DNA of 64,000 nt from Skermanella rosea (GCF_016806835.2 NZ_CP086111.1:5945471-6009470); one strand, 5' to 3'. Counted from the stretch's first letter, positions 43,366 through 52,680 are shown. Translations and numbers: made by a program. Notes: generated from the letters alone by a model not told the origin.

Positions 43366-43905
43366 ATGATATCTGCCGCCCGTTTCGGCATTCTCGCCAT
43401 CTGCTTCGGCGCCCTGCTGCTGCCCGCCACGCTTTCCGCTCCCGAGGCGCTCGCGCAGGAGCCCGAGTCGGTCCCCGGCATGGCTCCTCCGACGGGCCTG
43501 CCGGTTCCGCGCTTCGTCTCGCTCCGCTCGGCGGAAGTCAACGTGCGGACCGGGCCGGGCACGCGCTATCCGGTGGAGTGGGTCTTCGTGAAGCGCGACA
43601 TCCCTGTGGAGATCACCGCCGAGTTCGACACCTGGAGACGCATCCGCGACTGGGAAGGCACCGAGGGCTGGGTCCATCAGAGCATGCTGTCGGGCAAGCG
43701 CGCCATGATCGTCACGGGCGGCGTGCGCGTGCTGCGCCGCGCCGCCGGCGATGCCGCGGCGGGCCTTGCCAAGGTGGAGCCCGGCGTCGCCGGGAAGCTG
43801 CTGCGCTGCGAGCAGGCCTGGTGCGAGGTCAATGTCGACGGCTACCGCGGCTGGCTCCAGCGGTCCGAATTCTGGGGCGTCTATCCGGCCGAATCCATCG
43901 AGTAG
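43366..43905 (+). CDS. Periplasmic SH3-like domain protein
   Basis: 179 residues. Signal peptide (1 to ~31, ending EALAQ). Two bacterial SH3-like repeats (SH3_4): SLRSAEVNVRTGPGTRYPVE with WRRIRDWEGTEGWVHQSML, then VRVLRRAAGDA...AWCEVNVDGYRGWLQRSEF. It resembles the alphaproteobacterial family of single-gene SH3 proteins of unknown target, possibly cell-wall binding. The frame ends GVYPAESIE. Confidence 0.88.
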   Translation: MISAARFGILAICFGALLLPATLSAPEALAQEPESVPGMAPPTGLPVPRFVSLRSAEVNVRTGPGTRYPVEWVFVKRDIPVEITAEFDTWRRIRDWEGTEGWVHQSMLSGKRAMIVTGGVRVLRRAAGDAAAGLAKVEPGVAGKLLRCEQAWCEVNVDGYRGWLQRSEFWGVYPAESIE

Positions 43906-43933
43906 GAGTGGTCCCGTCGCGGCCCCCGCCCGG

Positions 43934-44350
43934 TCACTCCAGCCGGTCCAGGACTTTCTGGAACCGGGCGGCATGGGCTTTCTCCGCCTTCGCGAGCGTT
44001 TCGAACCAGTCGGCGACCTCGTCGAAGCCCTCCTCGCGGGCGGTGCGCGCCATCGTCAGGTACATCTCGGCGGCCTCGAAGGTCTCGCCCGCGATGGCGG
44101 CGGCCAGGTTCTGCCGGGTGGTGCCGATCGGCTTCCCGGTGGCCGGGTCCCCGACTTCCTGGAGGAATTCGAGATGCCCGTGCGCGTGCCCGGTCTCCCC
44201 CTCGGCCGTCGTCCGGAACGCCGCGGCGGCGTCGTGGAAGCCTTCCACGTCGGCCTGCTGGGCGAAATAGAGATAACGCCGGTTCGCCTGGCTCTCGCTG
44301 GCGAAGGCCGCCTTCAGGTTCTGTTCCGTCCTGGACCCCGAGAGCGACAT
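43934..44350 (-). CDS. Rubrerythrin family protein (no rubredoxin domain)
   Basis: 138 residues. Ferritin-like four-helix bundle with a di-iron site: EQNLKAAFASESQANRRYLY, EGETGHAHGHLEFL, and AAIAGETFEAAEMYL, KAEKAHAARFQKVL give the Glu/His ligands. The C-terminal rubredoxin domain of classical rubrerythrin is absent. Likely peroxide detoxification or iron handling. Its gene lies directly downstream of irr on the same strand, which fits an iron and peroxide context. Confidence 0.9.
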   Translation of the reverse strand: MSLSGSRTEQNLKAAFASESQANRRYLYFAQQADVEGFHDAAAAFRTTAEGETGHAHGHLEFLQEVGDPATGKPIGTTRQNLAAAIAGETFEAAEMYLTMARTAREEGFDEVADWFETLAKAEKAHAARFQKVLDRLE

Positions 44351-44495
44351 TCCATCCTCCTCATCTTGGGGACGGTCCCGATCGCGCCGCCGGCCGGGCC
44401 GGGTCCAACCATCCCGGCACCTTATGCATCCCGAAGGAGGTAGGAGTCAATCAACCGGTAATAACCGAAACTGATCCGGGTCCGGAAATGACCGA

Positions 44496-44936
44496 TCAGC
44501 CCGCCGCCGGGTCTTCCGGCATCAGGCGGATAATCACGTCGACGCGCGCCACCCTGGTCCCCGCAGGCGCCTGGGGCAGGTGGGCGACTGTCACGCTCTC
44601 GCTCGGGATGTCCTGGAGATTGCCCGACCCTTCGAAGAAGAAATGGTGGTGGTCGGCCACGTTGGTGTCGAAATAGGAGCGCCCTGCCTCGACGACCACT
44701 TCGCGCAGCAATCCCGCATCGGTGAACTGGTGCAACGTGTTGTAGACCGTCGCCAGCGACACCCTCACCTCGGCGTCGGTCGCCTCGCCGTGAAGCTGTT
44801 CCGCCGTGACATGGCGGTCGGCCTTGTCGAAGAGCAGGCGGGCAAGTGCCAGCCGCTGACGCGTCGGGCGAAGGCCGGCCTGCTGAAGCCGGTCGAGGAC
44901 GTGCTTGAAGGGGCGTGTTCCAGTCATGGTTCGCAT
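44496..44936 (-). CDS. irr: Iron response regulator Irr (Fur family)
   Basis: 146 residues. Fur fold: a winged helix (LQQAGLRPTRQRLALARLLF, then SLATVYNTLHQFTDAGLLRE) and a dimerisation domain with SYFDTNVADHHHFFFEGSG. The HHH stretch and the lack of the usual Fur Cys pairs mark Irr, which represses or activates iron and heme genes in alphaproteobacteria when iron is low. Later ATG at 44927 is also possible; a TTG at 44957 is less likely. It fits the many heme-related genes here. Confidence 0.9.
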   Translation of the reverse strand: MRTMTGTRPFKHVLDRLQQAGLRPTRQRLALARLLFDKADRHVTAEQLHGEATDAEVRVSLATVYNTLHQFTDAGLLREVVVEAGRSYFDTNVADHHHFFFEGSGNLQDIPSESVTVAHLPQAPAGTRVARVDVIIRLMPEDPAAG

Positions 44937-45055
44937 ATGGTAGCGGTTGGACACCAATGAAAGGTGCCTCGAAATTCACCGTTAACATTTAGAACGAATA
45001 CAGCTCCAAGCGCAAGGCGGGGTATAGCGGCAAGCCCTCCGGCGGTCCGTGAACG

Positions 45056-45082
45056 AAAAAGGGGGGCTCAAGGCCCCCCTTT
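45056..45082 (-). terminator. Rho-independent terminator of acsA
   Basis: On the minus strand a 10-bp stem (AAAGGGGGGC / GCCCCCCTTT, loop 5 nt) is followed by a T run, 28 bp after the acsA stop. A classic intrinsic terminator. Confidence 0.88.
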
Positions 45083-45109
45083 CTCCGACCGGCCCGCCGA
45101 AGGGACAGG

Positions 45110-47065
45110 TCAGCCGTGGTTCATGCGGTTGTCGACCAACTCGGTGACCACGTTGGGATCGGCCAGCGTGGAGGTGTCGCCCAGCGCCTCGTGCTCGTTC
45201 GCGGCGATCTTGCGCAGGATGCGGCGCATGATCTTGCCGGACCGGGTCTTCGGCAGGCCCGGGGCCCACTGGATCAGGTCCGGCGTGGCGATCGGGCCGA
45301 TCTCCTTGCGGACCCAGGTCACCAATTCCTTGCGCAGCTCCTCGCTCGGGTGTTCGCCGGCGTTGAGCGTGACGTAGGCGTAGATGCCCTGGCCCTTGAG
45401 GTCGTGCGGATAGCCGACGACCGCGGCCTCGGCGACCTTGGGATGGGCGACCAGCGCGCTCTCGATCTCCGCCGTGCCCATGCGGTGGCCGGACACGTTG
45501 ATCACGTCGTCGACGCGGCCGGTGATCCAGTAGTACCCGTCGGCGTCGCGGCGGCAGCCGTCACCGGTGAAGTACTTGCCTTCGAAGGTCGAGAAGTAGG
45601 TCTGGACGAACCGGACGTGGTCGCCGAACACGGTGCGCATCTGGCCCGGCCAGCTGTCGGCCATGCACAGGTTGCCCTCGGTCTCGCCTTCCAGCAGCTT
45701 GCCGTCGTTGTCCACGACGACCGGCTGGACGCCGAAGAACGGCAGCGTGGCCGAACCGGGCTTGGCCGTGGTGGCGCCCGGCAGCGGCGAGATCAGGATG
45801 CCGCCGGTCTCGGTCTGCCAGAAGGTGTCCACGATCGGGCAGCGCTCGTCGCCGACCACCTTGTGGTACCACAGCCAGGCCTCGGGATTGATCGGCTCGC
45901 CGACCGAACCCAGGATGCGCAGCGACTTGCGGCTGGTCTTCTTGACCGGGGCCTCGCCCTCGCGCATCAGCGCGCGGATGGCGGTCGGCGCCGTGTAGAA
46001 GATCGACACGTTGTGCTTGTCGATCACTTCCCAGAAGCGCGACACCGACGGATAGTTGGGGATGCCCTCGAACATCAGGGTCGTGGCGCCGTTGGCGAGC
46101 GGCCCGTAGACGATGTAGGAGTGGCCGGTGACCCAGCCCACGTCGGCCGTGCACCAGTAGACCTCGCCCGGCTTGTAGTCGAACACGTACTGGTGCGTCA
46201 TCGACGCATAGACCAGATAGCCGCCGGTGGTGTGGAGCACGCCCTTGGGCTTGCCGGTCGAGCCGGAGGTGTAGAGGATGAACAGCGGGTCTTCCGCGCT
46301 CATCTCCTCCGGCGGGCAGTCGGCCGAGACCTTGGCGATCTCCTCATCGTACCAGAAGTCGCGGCCCTCGGTCCACGCGACCTCGCCGCCGGTGCGGCGG
46401 ACGACGATCTGGGTCCTGACGTTCGGCGATTCCTTCAGCGCCTCGTCGGCGTTCTTCTTCAGCGGCACCTTGCGGCCTCCGCGCAGGCCCTCGTCCGCGG
46501 TGATCAGCAGGTGGCTGTCGCAGTCGACCAGGCGGTCGCGCAGGCTGTCGGGCGAGAAACCGCCGAACACGATGGAGTGCATGGCGCCGATGCGGGCGCA
46601 GGCCAGCATGGCGTAGGCGGCCTCGGGGATCATCGGCAGGTAGATGGTGACCCGGTCGCCCTTCTTGACGCCCTTGGCCTTCAGCACGTTGGCCAGCCGG
46701 CAGACCTGCTCATGCAGTTCGCGGTAGGTGATGTGCTTGCTTTCGGCCGGGTTGTCGCCTTCCCAGATGATCGCGGTCTGGTCGGCCTTGTCGGCGAGGT
46801 GGCGGTCGATGCAGTTGGCGCTGACGTTCAGCGTACCGTCGAAGAACCACCGGATATGGACGTCGCCGGTGAAGCTGACGTCCTTGATCTTGGTGTAGGG
46901 GCGCATCCAGTCGAGGCGCTTGCCATGCTCGCCCCAGAAAGCCTCCGGATCCTTGACCGACTGCTCGTACATCCGGGCGTAGCCTTCGGCATCGACCCAG
47001 GCCGACTTCGCAACAGCTTCGGGAGGCGGGAAGGTGCTGGGAGTCGTGTTCGGCGTTGTGTTCAT
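45110..47065 (-). CDS. acsA: Acetyl-CoA synthetase (acetate-CoA ligase)
   Basis: 651 residues, full length. Two-step activation of acetate to acetyl-CoA via acetyl-AMP. [16 protein letters not shown]-binding [15 protein letters not shown], acetate pocket [18 protein letters not shown], and the C-terminal [11 protein letters not shown] whose lysine is the regulatory acetylation site. ATG 47065 has GGGGGAA 9 nt upstream; upstream in-frame starts would give a nonstandard extension. A CobB deacylase gene lies 6 kb away. A clear terminator follows. Confidence 0.97.
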   Translation of the reverse strand: MNTTPNTTPSTFPPPEAVAKSAWVDAEGYARMYEQSVKDPEAFWGEHGKRLDWMRPYTKIKDVSFTGDVHIRWFFDGTLNVSANCIDRHLADKADQTAIIWEGDNPAESKHITYRELHEQVCRLANVLKAKGVKKGDRVTIYLPMIPEAAYAMLACARIGAMHSIVFGGFSPDSLRDRLVDCDSHLLITADEGLRGGRKVPLKKNADEALKESPNVRTQIVVRRTGGEVAWTEGRDFWYDEEIAKVSADCPPEEMSAEDPLFILYTSGSTGKPKGVLHTTGGYLVYASMTHQYVFDYKPGEVYWCTADVGWVTGHSYIVYGPLANGATTLMFEGIPNYPSVSRFWEVIDKHNVSIFYTAPTAIRALMREGEAPVKKTSRKSLRILGSVGEPINPEAWLWYHKVVGDERCPIVDTFWQTETGGILISPLPGATTAKPGSATLPFFGVQPVVVDNDGKLLEGETEGNLCMADSWPGQMRTVFGDHVRFVQTYFSTFEGKYFTGDGCRRDADGYYWITGRVDDVINVSGHRMGTAEIESALVAHPKVAEAAVVGYPHDLKGQGIYAYVTLNAGEHPSEELRKELVTWVRKEIGPIATPDLIQWAPGLPKTRSGKIMRRILRKIAANEHEALGDTSTLADPNVVTELVDNRMNHG

Positions 47066-47821
47066 TGGCTCGCGGTTCCCCCGGTTCATTCTGGTTACTG
47101 TTCTCGGCCGATCTTGGAACAATCGATCCGCTAACCTCATCGGTCAACACGTGATTATCCACAGCGGCCTATCTTTAACAAGCCGTTCAGGCGCAAGGCA
47201 CGGGACCCCGCATCAGCCGTCGAAGCTGCGGAAAACGCGTGCCAGATCTTGTAAAGGCAGCGCCGCCTTGGGGCATTGATCTATCTCAACCGCTGATCCG
47301 GCTTCCCGCGCGGCCCGGGCAGGGCGGGACCCTTCGCCTGATCCGGCCAAATATTGGATGCTGCGGGACAGGCCCAGTCATGGAGCGGGGCAGATGAAGC
47401 GGAAACGCGGTCCTGTTCCCGGCATGACGACTACCCATGTTGCATTGCGGTATCAATGGTCCGGCATTGACCGGCGTCTGGGAACAGGAGCGTGCAGCCC
47501 CGAAATGGACTGCCTGCGGAAGATCCGGCCATGGCACATCATTGCGTATCGGAAGTCCGTCCGGACACGCTGCCGGGGAGGTGGTTACGCAAGTGGTCTT
47601 TCCACTCCGGGGATCCTGCGCCCCGCCGGTCCTGCGGAGCCGGGCGCCTCGCCGGGCAACCCCTGGACAATAAGTCGCAAGGCATAGTCCGCCTGGAGGT
47701 AGCCCCGGCTCGTGCGATCCGGAGAGCAGGACGTTCCGCCAAGACAACATTTACCCGGCATTAAGGGACCCGGGGCTAACGTCGCGACGACGAGCGTGGT
47801 GCAAGGCGACGGGGCGGCGAC
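47066..47821. other. Gene-poor stretch upstream of acsA
   Basis: 756 bp. Several open frames on both strands overlap here, but none has a ribosome site with recognisable protein features, and their composition looks non-coding. It must hold the acsA promoter. No known RNA, IS end or long repeat was recognised. Confidence 0.5.
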
Positions 47822-48064
47822 ATGTCGGGCGACAGGGGTGCGGACAGCGGAACGGAGGATGGCGCCGACGGCGGGGCGGATTGCGTCGGCCGGCTGAGCC
47901 GGATCAGCAGCCGCACCAGCATGATGACCATCGACGCGGTGCTCCGCGCCGTGCCGCGGGACGGCACGGGCTATGCGGCGGCTGCCGAGGAACTGCGCGG
48001 CATCGCGCGACGGGTTGTCCATACCACGCGGGATTTCGCGGCCAGCCTGCCGGACGCCCGCTGA
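47822..48064 (+). CDS. Small protein resembling the MCP signalling tip (tentative)
   Basis: 80 residues. The last ~45 (SRTSMMTIDAVLRAVPRDGT, then GYAAAAEELRGIARRVV) follow the pattern of the conserved hairpin tip of methyl-accepting chemotaxis proteins ('..QTNLLALNAAIEAARAG..GFAVVAEEVR.LA..'), with many changes. The N-terminal part is Gly/Asp-rich. No membrane segment or sensor. The ribosome site is poor. It could be a decayed receptor end or a small stand-alone signalling protein. Confidence 0.38.
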   Translation: MSGDRGADSGTEDGADGGADCVGRLSRISSRTSMMTIDAVLRAVPRDGTGYAAAAEELRGIARRVVHTTRDFAASLPDAR

Positions 48065-48068
48065 AGTC

Positions 48069-48461
48069 TCACGTCGAAGCCCTGTCCGATCCGATCGTGC
48101 GGTCCGGGACGATGACCCGGCCGTCCTTCGTCGTGACCGTCACGGGTGTCAGGAAGCTGCCGATGCAGGGTCCGCCGACGCAGAGCCCCGTCCCGATCTC
48201 GAACAGCGCGCCGTGGGTGGCGCACTGGATATGGCGTCCGTCCAGGCTCATGAAGCGGTCGGGCGTCCAGTCCAGCGGCGACCGTGCGTGCGGGCATGAA
48301 TTGACGTAGCCCACCACCCTGTCGCCCTGCCGCACGACCAGGATGTCGAGCGGTGCCGATCCCGCGGCGGCACCGTCCGCGCGCAGCGTGAAGCCGCGTC
48401 CGGTGCCGTCGGGGATGTCCTCCAGGCGGCAGAGTTCCTCCGGCGTCGGTTCCTCAGGCAT
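48069..48461 (-). CDS. Rieske [2Fe-2S] domain protein
   Basis: 130 residues, a single Rieske domain. The cluster ligands are CPHARSPLDW and CATHGALFE, each giving Cys and His. No oxygenase partner or NAD-binding domain is nearby, so it is a stand-alone ferredoxin-like electron carrier of unknown partner. The start overlaps the end of the EVE gene by 8 bp; the genes form a short operon with the YciI-like gene and perhaps gpsA upstream. Confidence 0.9.
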   Translation of the reverse strand: MPEEPTPEELCRLEDIPDGTGRGFTLRADGAAAGSAPLDILVVRQGDRVVGYVNSCPHARSPLDWTPDRFMSLDGRHIQCATHGALFEIGTGLCVGGPCIGSFLTPVTVTTKDGRVIVPDRTIGSDRAST

Positions 48462-48867
48462 CGATCCCGGCCAGTTGGCAGATATGCCGCCACTGGGTAT
48501 CGGTGACCGGGCAGACCGACAGGCGGGACTGCCGGATCAGCGCCATGTCGGCCAGGACGGGATCGGCCTTCATCTGCTTCAGCGTCACCGGCGCCGCGGC
48601 GGAGACCACGGGCTTGACGTCCACCATGCCGAATCGGCCCGCCTCGTCACCGGGATCCGGATAGTATTCCCGTGCGATCTCGACCACGCCGACGATCTCC
48701 AGCCCCTCGTTGGAGTGGTAGAAGAAGGCCCGGTCGCCCAGGCGCATGGCCTTGAGGTTGTTGGACGCCTGGTGGTTGCGGACGCCGTCCCAGTGGGTGA
48801 CGCCGTCCGCGACCATCCGGTCCCAGGAGTATTTGAAGGGCTCGGATTTCACCAGCCAGTAGGCCAT
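48454..48867 (-). CDS. EVE domain protein
   Basis: 137 residues, a single EVE domain. Family markers are MAYWLVKSEPFKYSWDRM at the start, WDGVRNHQASNNLKAMRLGD and AFFYHSNEG. EVE domains belong to the PUA-like fold and bind modified bases in RNA or DNA. Lone EVE genes are common in proteobacteria. In the middle of a run on the minus strand with the YciI-like and Rieske genes. Confidence 0.93.
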   Translation of the reverse strand: MAYWLVKSEPFKYSWDRMVADGVTHWDGVRNHQASNNLKAMRLGDRAFFYHSNEGLEIVGVVEIAREYYPDPGDEAGRFGMVDVKPVVSAAAPVTLKQMKADPVLADMALIRQSRLSVCPVTDTQWRHICQLAGIDA

Positions 48868-48913
48868 CGCTGCCGCCTCGGGGTCTTGTCTGTCGTTGGT
48901 GCCGGTTCCGGGA

Positions 48914-49204
48914 TCAGGCGGGCGCCTTCGGCAGGACCTTGCGCCAGGGCCGGATCGTTACGCTTTCGAACAGACCGGCCTTGGCGTAGGGGTCGTCGGC
49001 GGAGAAGCGCTCGGCACCGGCGCGGTCGTCGAACTCGACGATCAGGACGCTGCCGGTCATGGCGCTGCCGTCGTCGGTCAGCGTCGGGCCGGCGGCGAAG
49101 ATCTTGTCGCCGAAGCTCTCCAGATAGGCCAGGTGGGCGGTGCGGTTGGCCGCGCGGACGTCTCCGCTGCCCTGCTTGTCGGTGCAGGTGATGATGAAAT
49201 GCAT
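48914..49204 (-). CDS. YciI-like protein
   Basis: 96 residues. YciI/YCII fold: MHFIITCTDKQGSGDVRAAN, then RTAHLAYLESFGDKIFAAGP, VLIVEFDDRAGAERFSADDP and FESVTIRPWRKVL. The His and Asp residues of the putative active site are in place. No enzyme activity is established. It lies between gpsA and the EVE gene on the same strand. Confidence 0.92.
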   Translation of the reverse strand: MHFIITCTDKQGSGDVRAANRTAHLAYLESFGDKIFAAGPTLTDDGSAMTGSVLIVEFDDRAGAERFSADDPYAKAGLFESVTIRPWRKVLPKAPA

Positions 49205-49262
49205 TGCGATGCCTCCCTCGTGTCGTGCTGCTTGTCCGCTGCTGCGGGTGACCAGTCTTACC

Positions 49263-50279
49263 CTACCGGCCCTCGATGCGAAACGGCCGAGCCATCAGGG
49301 CCGCGATCGTCGCGTCGATGTCGGCCCCGCGGTTGAGGATGGCGTCTACCGCCTGGCAGATCGGCATGTCCACCCCCTTGCGCGCGGCGAGCGCGCCGAC
49401 GGCCGCGGCGGTGTGGACGCCCTCGGCGACCGAATGGCGTTCGCCCAGGATGTCGGCCAGCGGCCGTCCTTGCCCCAGAGCCGCGCCCAGCGACATGTTG
49501 CGCGACTGGTGGCTGGTGCAGGTCAGCGTCAGGTCGCCCAGGCCGGACAGGCCGGTCAGCGTCTCCGGCCGGGCGCCCAGCGCCAGGGCCAGGCGGGTGA
49601 TCTCGGCCAGTCCGCGGGTGATCAGGGCGGCGCGCGCGTTGTCGCCCAGCCGCTTCCCCTCGATGATGCCGCAGGCGATGGCCAGCACGTTCTTGACGGC
49701 GCCGCCGATCTGCGCGCCGGTCACGTCGTCCGACAGGTACGGCCGGAAGCTGCGGCTGCCCAGCGTCTCCACGAGGCGCGTGCCCAGGGCAGGATCGCCG
49801 ATCGCCAGCGTGACCGCGGTCGGCTGGCCGCGCGCCACCTCGGCGGCGAAAGTCGGGCCGGACAGCACCGCGATCGGATGCCCCGAAAGTTCCGCCTCGG
49901 CGGCCTCGCTCATCAGGCAGCCGGTCGCGAGCTCGACCCCCTTGGCGCACAGCACGACCGGCGTGCCGGCCGCCGCGATCGGGGCCAGCCGGGCGCAGGC
50001 GGCGCGCAGGTGCTGCGCCGGGGTCACCAGCATCAGCACGTCGGCCGCCGCGGCCTCCGCCAGGTCGCCGGTCAGGCCGAGCGCGGGATCGAGCGGAATC
50101 CCGGGCAGGTAGCGGGTGTTCTCGCGCCGCCGCCGCATCGCTTCCACGACGTCCGGCTCGCGGGCCCACAGGACGGCATCGCGGCCCGCGCGCAGCGCCG
50201 CCAGCGCGATCGCGGTGCCCCAGGCGCCGGCGCCGATCACGCCGACTCGGGCGAAAGGCTGGACATCGGCAGCGGTCAT
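49263..50279 (-). CDS. gpsA: Glycerol-3-phosphate dehydrogenase [NAD(P)+] GpsA
   Basis: 338 residues. Reduces dihydroxyacetone phosphate to sn-glycerol 3-phosphate for phospholipid synthesis. Cofactor motif VGVIGAGAWGTAIALAAL; catalytic Lys in GGAVKNVLAIACGI; GDLTLTCTSHQSRN at the substrate site. gpsA usually follows tsaD in this lineage; here the two are separated by an inserted two-gene operon on the opposite strand. Confidence 0.96.
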   Translation of the reverse strand: MTAADVQPFARVGVIGAGAWGTAIALAALRAGRDAVLWAREPDVVEAMRRRRENTRYLPGIPLDPALGLTGDLAEAAAADVLMLVTPAQHLRAACARLAPIAAAGTPVVLCAKGVELATGCLMSEAAEAELSGHPIAVLSGPTFAAEVARGQPTAVTLAIGDPALGTRLVETLGSRSFRPYLSDDVTGAQIGGAVKNVLAIACGIIEGKRLGDNARAALITRGLAEITRLALALGARPETLTGLSGLGDLTLTCTSHQSRNMSLGAALGQGRPLADILGERHSVAEGVHTAAAVGALAARKGVDMPICQAVDAILNRGADIDATIAALMARPFRIEGR

Positions 50280-50454
50280 GACGGATTCCCCTGGTGGCGG
50301 ACGGCGCAGTCATTACGGGAGCGGCGCCGGGATGGCAACCGGGTTGCTCGGATCGCCGGGTCCGCTTCGCCCAGGCGCATACGATGGGAGGGTGCTGGCG
50401 CTTCCGCACGATTTCGGATAAATTGGGGGCGACTTGGCTCGAAGGATCATCGTC

Positions 50455-50910
50455 ATGGCATCGGTACGCATCACCGTCGGGGGGTCAGACACCGTTCGCC
50501 TTGATCCGGCGGAGGTTCTAACCGGCGGAAGTGCATTCCGGCTCTCCGAAACCTGGAAAGGTTTCGTTCAATCGAGCTGGATCGGTGCTTGCGAGGTGAT
50601 CCATCCGGAATTGCGTCCGCGAGAACCCGAAGAACTTTTGCTGCGCCGTGCGGCGGGCGAAGCCTGGGAAGATTTTTCGGCACGGCTGGATCGTCACTCA
50701 GGCGTGATGGATGATTCCACCGAGAACGATCCTGGTTTTTCTTCGATCGACTTCCTGTTTTTCCAACCACGCCCGAGCCAAGCTGTCGCCGGGAGGATGA
50801 CCGAGCCGGAAATCCACCCACGGGAACCCGGCGATCGGGATCTGCGCCAGGCGTGCGATGAAGCTTGGCAGGCGTTTCTTGGTGATCGGTCTGGACTTTC
50901 CCGGGAATGA
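50455..50910 (+). CDS. Hypothetical protein with an internal repeat
   Basis: 151 residues, no recognised family. Two similar segments are visible: HPELRPREPEELLLRRAAGE plus AWEDF, and EPEIHPREPGDRDLRQACDE plus AWQAF, suggesting a duplicated helical unit. ATG 50455 follows GAAGGA with good spacing; an upstream TTG is less likely. It is followed by another hypothetical gene overlapping by ATGA. Base composition is lower in GC than the flanking tsaD and gpsA. Confidence 0.6.
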   Translation: MASVRITVGGSDTVRLDPAEVLTGGSAFRLSETWKGFVQSSWIGACEVIHPELRPREPEELLLRRAAGEAWEDFSARLDRHSGVMDDSTENDPGFSSIDFLFFQPRPSQAVAGRMTEPEIHPREPGDRDLRQACDEAWQAFLGDRSGLSRE

Positions 50911-51218
50911 CTCCGACGGTACTGAAGCTTCGTCCTTTGCAGTCTCTCAATCATCGGCAGGTTCAGGGGCTGCTTTCCGCAATATCACAAATCATACGCT
51001 CTCCTGAAGAACCGGACCGAATCGCCTCCAGGGATAATGAGACCTATTGCATAGTGTCCCGGCATACCGGCTTCGAAAACGAGATCATTTCCATCATTTA
51101 TCGGTATGAGCGGATGAGGCCGACGGGGGCTGTCACTCTCTGCGACGGCTCCTCGCATGAAGGCGATCTGAACATCATAGACGTTCAATCGGTAAAGGCC
51201 TTACGTCCGGGGACATGA
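50907..51218 (+). CDS. Hypothetical protein, second gene of a two-gene operon
   Basis: 103 residues, no recognised family; mixed alpha/beta character (FENEIISIIYRYERMRPTGA, then VTLCDGSSHEGDLNIIDVQS). The ATGA overlap with the preceding gene indicates coupled translation. The two lie on the plus strand between tsaD and gpsA, which face the other way, so they look like an acquired insertion. Function unknown. Confidence 0.6.
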   Translation: MTPTVLKLRPLQSLNHRQVQGLLSAISQIIRSPEEPDRIASRDNETYCIVSRHTGFENEIISIIYRYERMRPTGAVTLCDGSSHEGDLNIIDVQSVKALRPGT

Positions 51219-51248
51219 TGAATAAGCGGGCCAAGCCGGGCGAGGCCT

Positions 51249-52319
51249 TCACGCCTTGGCGCCCTTGCCCTCCGGCTTCCGGGCGGTCGGGTCGAGCGGC
51301 CAGCGGGGGCGGGGCGCGAAATCGAGGCCGTCGGACTGGCCGAGCCTGAGCCGTTCCAGCCCAGCCCAGGCGATCATCACCGCATTGTCGGTGCACAACC
51401 GCATCGGCGGCGCCTGGAAACGGAACCCCTGCTTGTCCGCCAGGGCGGTCAGCCGGGCGCGCAGGTACTTGTTGGCCGCGACGCCGCCCGCCACCACCAG
51501 AGTGTCGCCGGTCGGGTGCTCGGCGCGGAACCGGGCCATGGCGCGGGCGCAGCGATCGACCATCACGTCGCCGACGGCGGCCTGGAACCCGGCGGCGAGG
51601 TCCTGGACGTCGGCCGGATCGAGCGGGCCGGGCGGCAGTTCGTCCAGGCGGTTGCGCACCGCCGTCTTCAGGCCGGAGAAGGAGAAGTCGCAACCCGGTC
51701 GCCCCTTCATCGGGCGCGGCAGCTCGAACCGCGCGGGATCGCCGCCCTCCGCCGCCCGTTCCAGCAGCGGCCCGCCGGGATAGCCCAGGCCCATCAGCTT
51801 GGCCGCCTTGTCGAACGCCTCGCCGACCGCGTCGTCGATCGTGGTGCCGAGCCGCCGGTAGCGTCCGACCCCCTCGACCGCCAGGATCTGGCAATGGCCG
51901 CCCGACACCAGCAGCAGCAGATAAGGAAAGGCCAGGCCTTCCGGCGCCGGGTCGGTCAGCCGCGCGGTCAGGGCGTGGCCTTCCAGGTGGTTGACCGCGA
52001 CGAAGGGCAGGCCGCGCACGGCGGCGATCGCCTTGGCGGTCATCACGCCGACGATCACCCCGCCGATCAGTCCCGGCCCGCCGGTCGCGGCGACGCCGTC
52101 GAGCCGGTCGAAGCCGATGCCCGCCTCGTCCATGGCGCGGCGGACCAGGCCGTCCAGGTGGTCCAGGTGGGCGCGGGCGGCGATCTCGGGCACGACGCCG
52201 CCATAGGGGTGATGGTCGGAGAGCTGGGACAGCACGACGTCGCCCAGGATCTCGCGCCGGTCGGTGACGACGGCGGCGGCCGTCTCGTCGCAGCTCGTCT
52301 CGATGCCAAGAACTATCAT
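51249..52319 (-). CDS. tsaD: tRNA N6-adenosine threonylcarbamoyltransferase TsaD
   Basis: 356 residues. Transfers threonylcarbamoyl to A37 of ANN-decoding tRNAs, with TsaB and TsaE. ASKHA fold: [14 protein letters not shown] at the start, metal ligands in [11 protein letters not shown] and [21 protein letters not shown], and the phosphate loop [13 protein letters not shown]. Starts 10 bp before the small 116-residue gene's end, so the latter may be in the same transcript. Confidence 0.97.
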   Translation of the reverse strand: MIVLGIETSCDETAAAVVTDRREILGDVVLSQLSDHHPYGGVVPEIAARAHLDHLDGLVRRAMDEAGIGFDRLDGVAATGGPGLIGGVIVGVMTAKAIAAVRGLPFVAVNHLEGHALTARLTDPAPEGLAFPYLLLLVSGGHCQILAVEGVGRYRRLGTTIDDAVGEAFDKAAKLMGLGYPGGPLLERAAEGGDPARFELPRPMKGRPGCDFSFSGLKTAVRNRLDELPPGPLDPADVQDLAAGFQAAVGDVMVDRCARAMARFRAEHPTGDTLVVAGGVAANKYLRARLTALADKQGFRFQAPPMRLCTDNAVMIAWAGLERLRLGQSDGLDFAPRPRWPLDPTARKPEGKGAKA

Positions 52320-52329
52320 TCGGATGCGA

Positions 52330-52680
52330 TCAGGTTCGGGTCAGGGTTTCGGTCAGGATCTGCTTGGTGATGACCAGCGAAAGGCAGCCGTTCTCGACTT
52401 CCAGGAACTTCTCGGACGACCGGGGCAGCGGGATCTTGTTCTTGCGGCAGAACAGGATCAGGAAGGCGGCGATCTCGCCCTGGCCGAACCGCAGTTCGTG
52501 AAGCTTGCGGGCGCCGATCTGCTCGATCTGCACGAACAGCTGAAGCTCCGGCTCGGTCGCCGTCCAGACCCGCCGGACCTGCCCATGCGGCATCTTGTCC
52601 GGATGCACGGCCGAGAAAAGCCGGACCGCCTCGCGTACCGCGTCGTTCGAGAAAATCACCTGCCTGCGTTCCGTGATCAT
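52330..52680 (-). CDS. Conserved hypothetical small protein upstream of tsaD
   Basis: 116 residues, [20 protein letters not shown]... No family I can name. Predicted alpha/beta with a Cys in [19 protein letters not shown] 52680 is chosen because GGAGAGG lies 6 nt upstream; the longer frame to 52812 has no ribosome site. It is divergent from hemC and 10 bp ahead of tsaD, an arrangement suggesting co-transcription with tsaD. Confidence 0.68.
   Translation of the reverse strand: MITERRQVIFSNDAVREAVRLFSAVHPDKMPHGQVRRVWTATEPELQLFVQIEQIGARKLHELRFGQGEIAAFLILFCRKNKIPLPRSSEKFLEVENGCLSLVITKQILTETLTRT

Noticed and set aside
47190-47260. Possible sigma-54 promoter (TGGCACG...) upstream of acsA
   Set aside because: On the minus strand TGGCACG is present but the -12 element reads TTCCG instead of TTGC and the GG-N10-GC rule fails.
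47286-47750. 154-codon minus-strand frame and overlapping plus-strand frames upstream of acsA
   Set aside because: Mutually overlapping, low-complexity Pro/Arg/Gly composition, no ribosome sites; better seen as a gene-free region.
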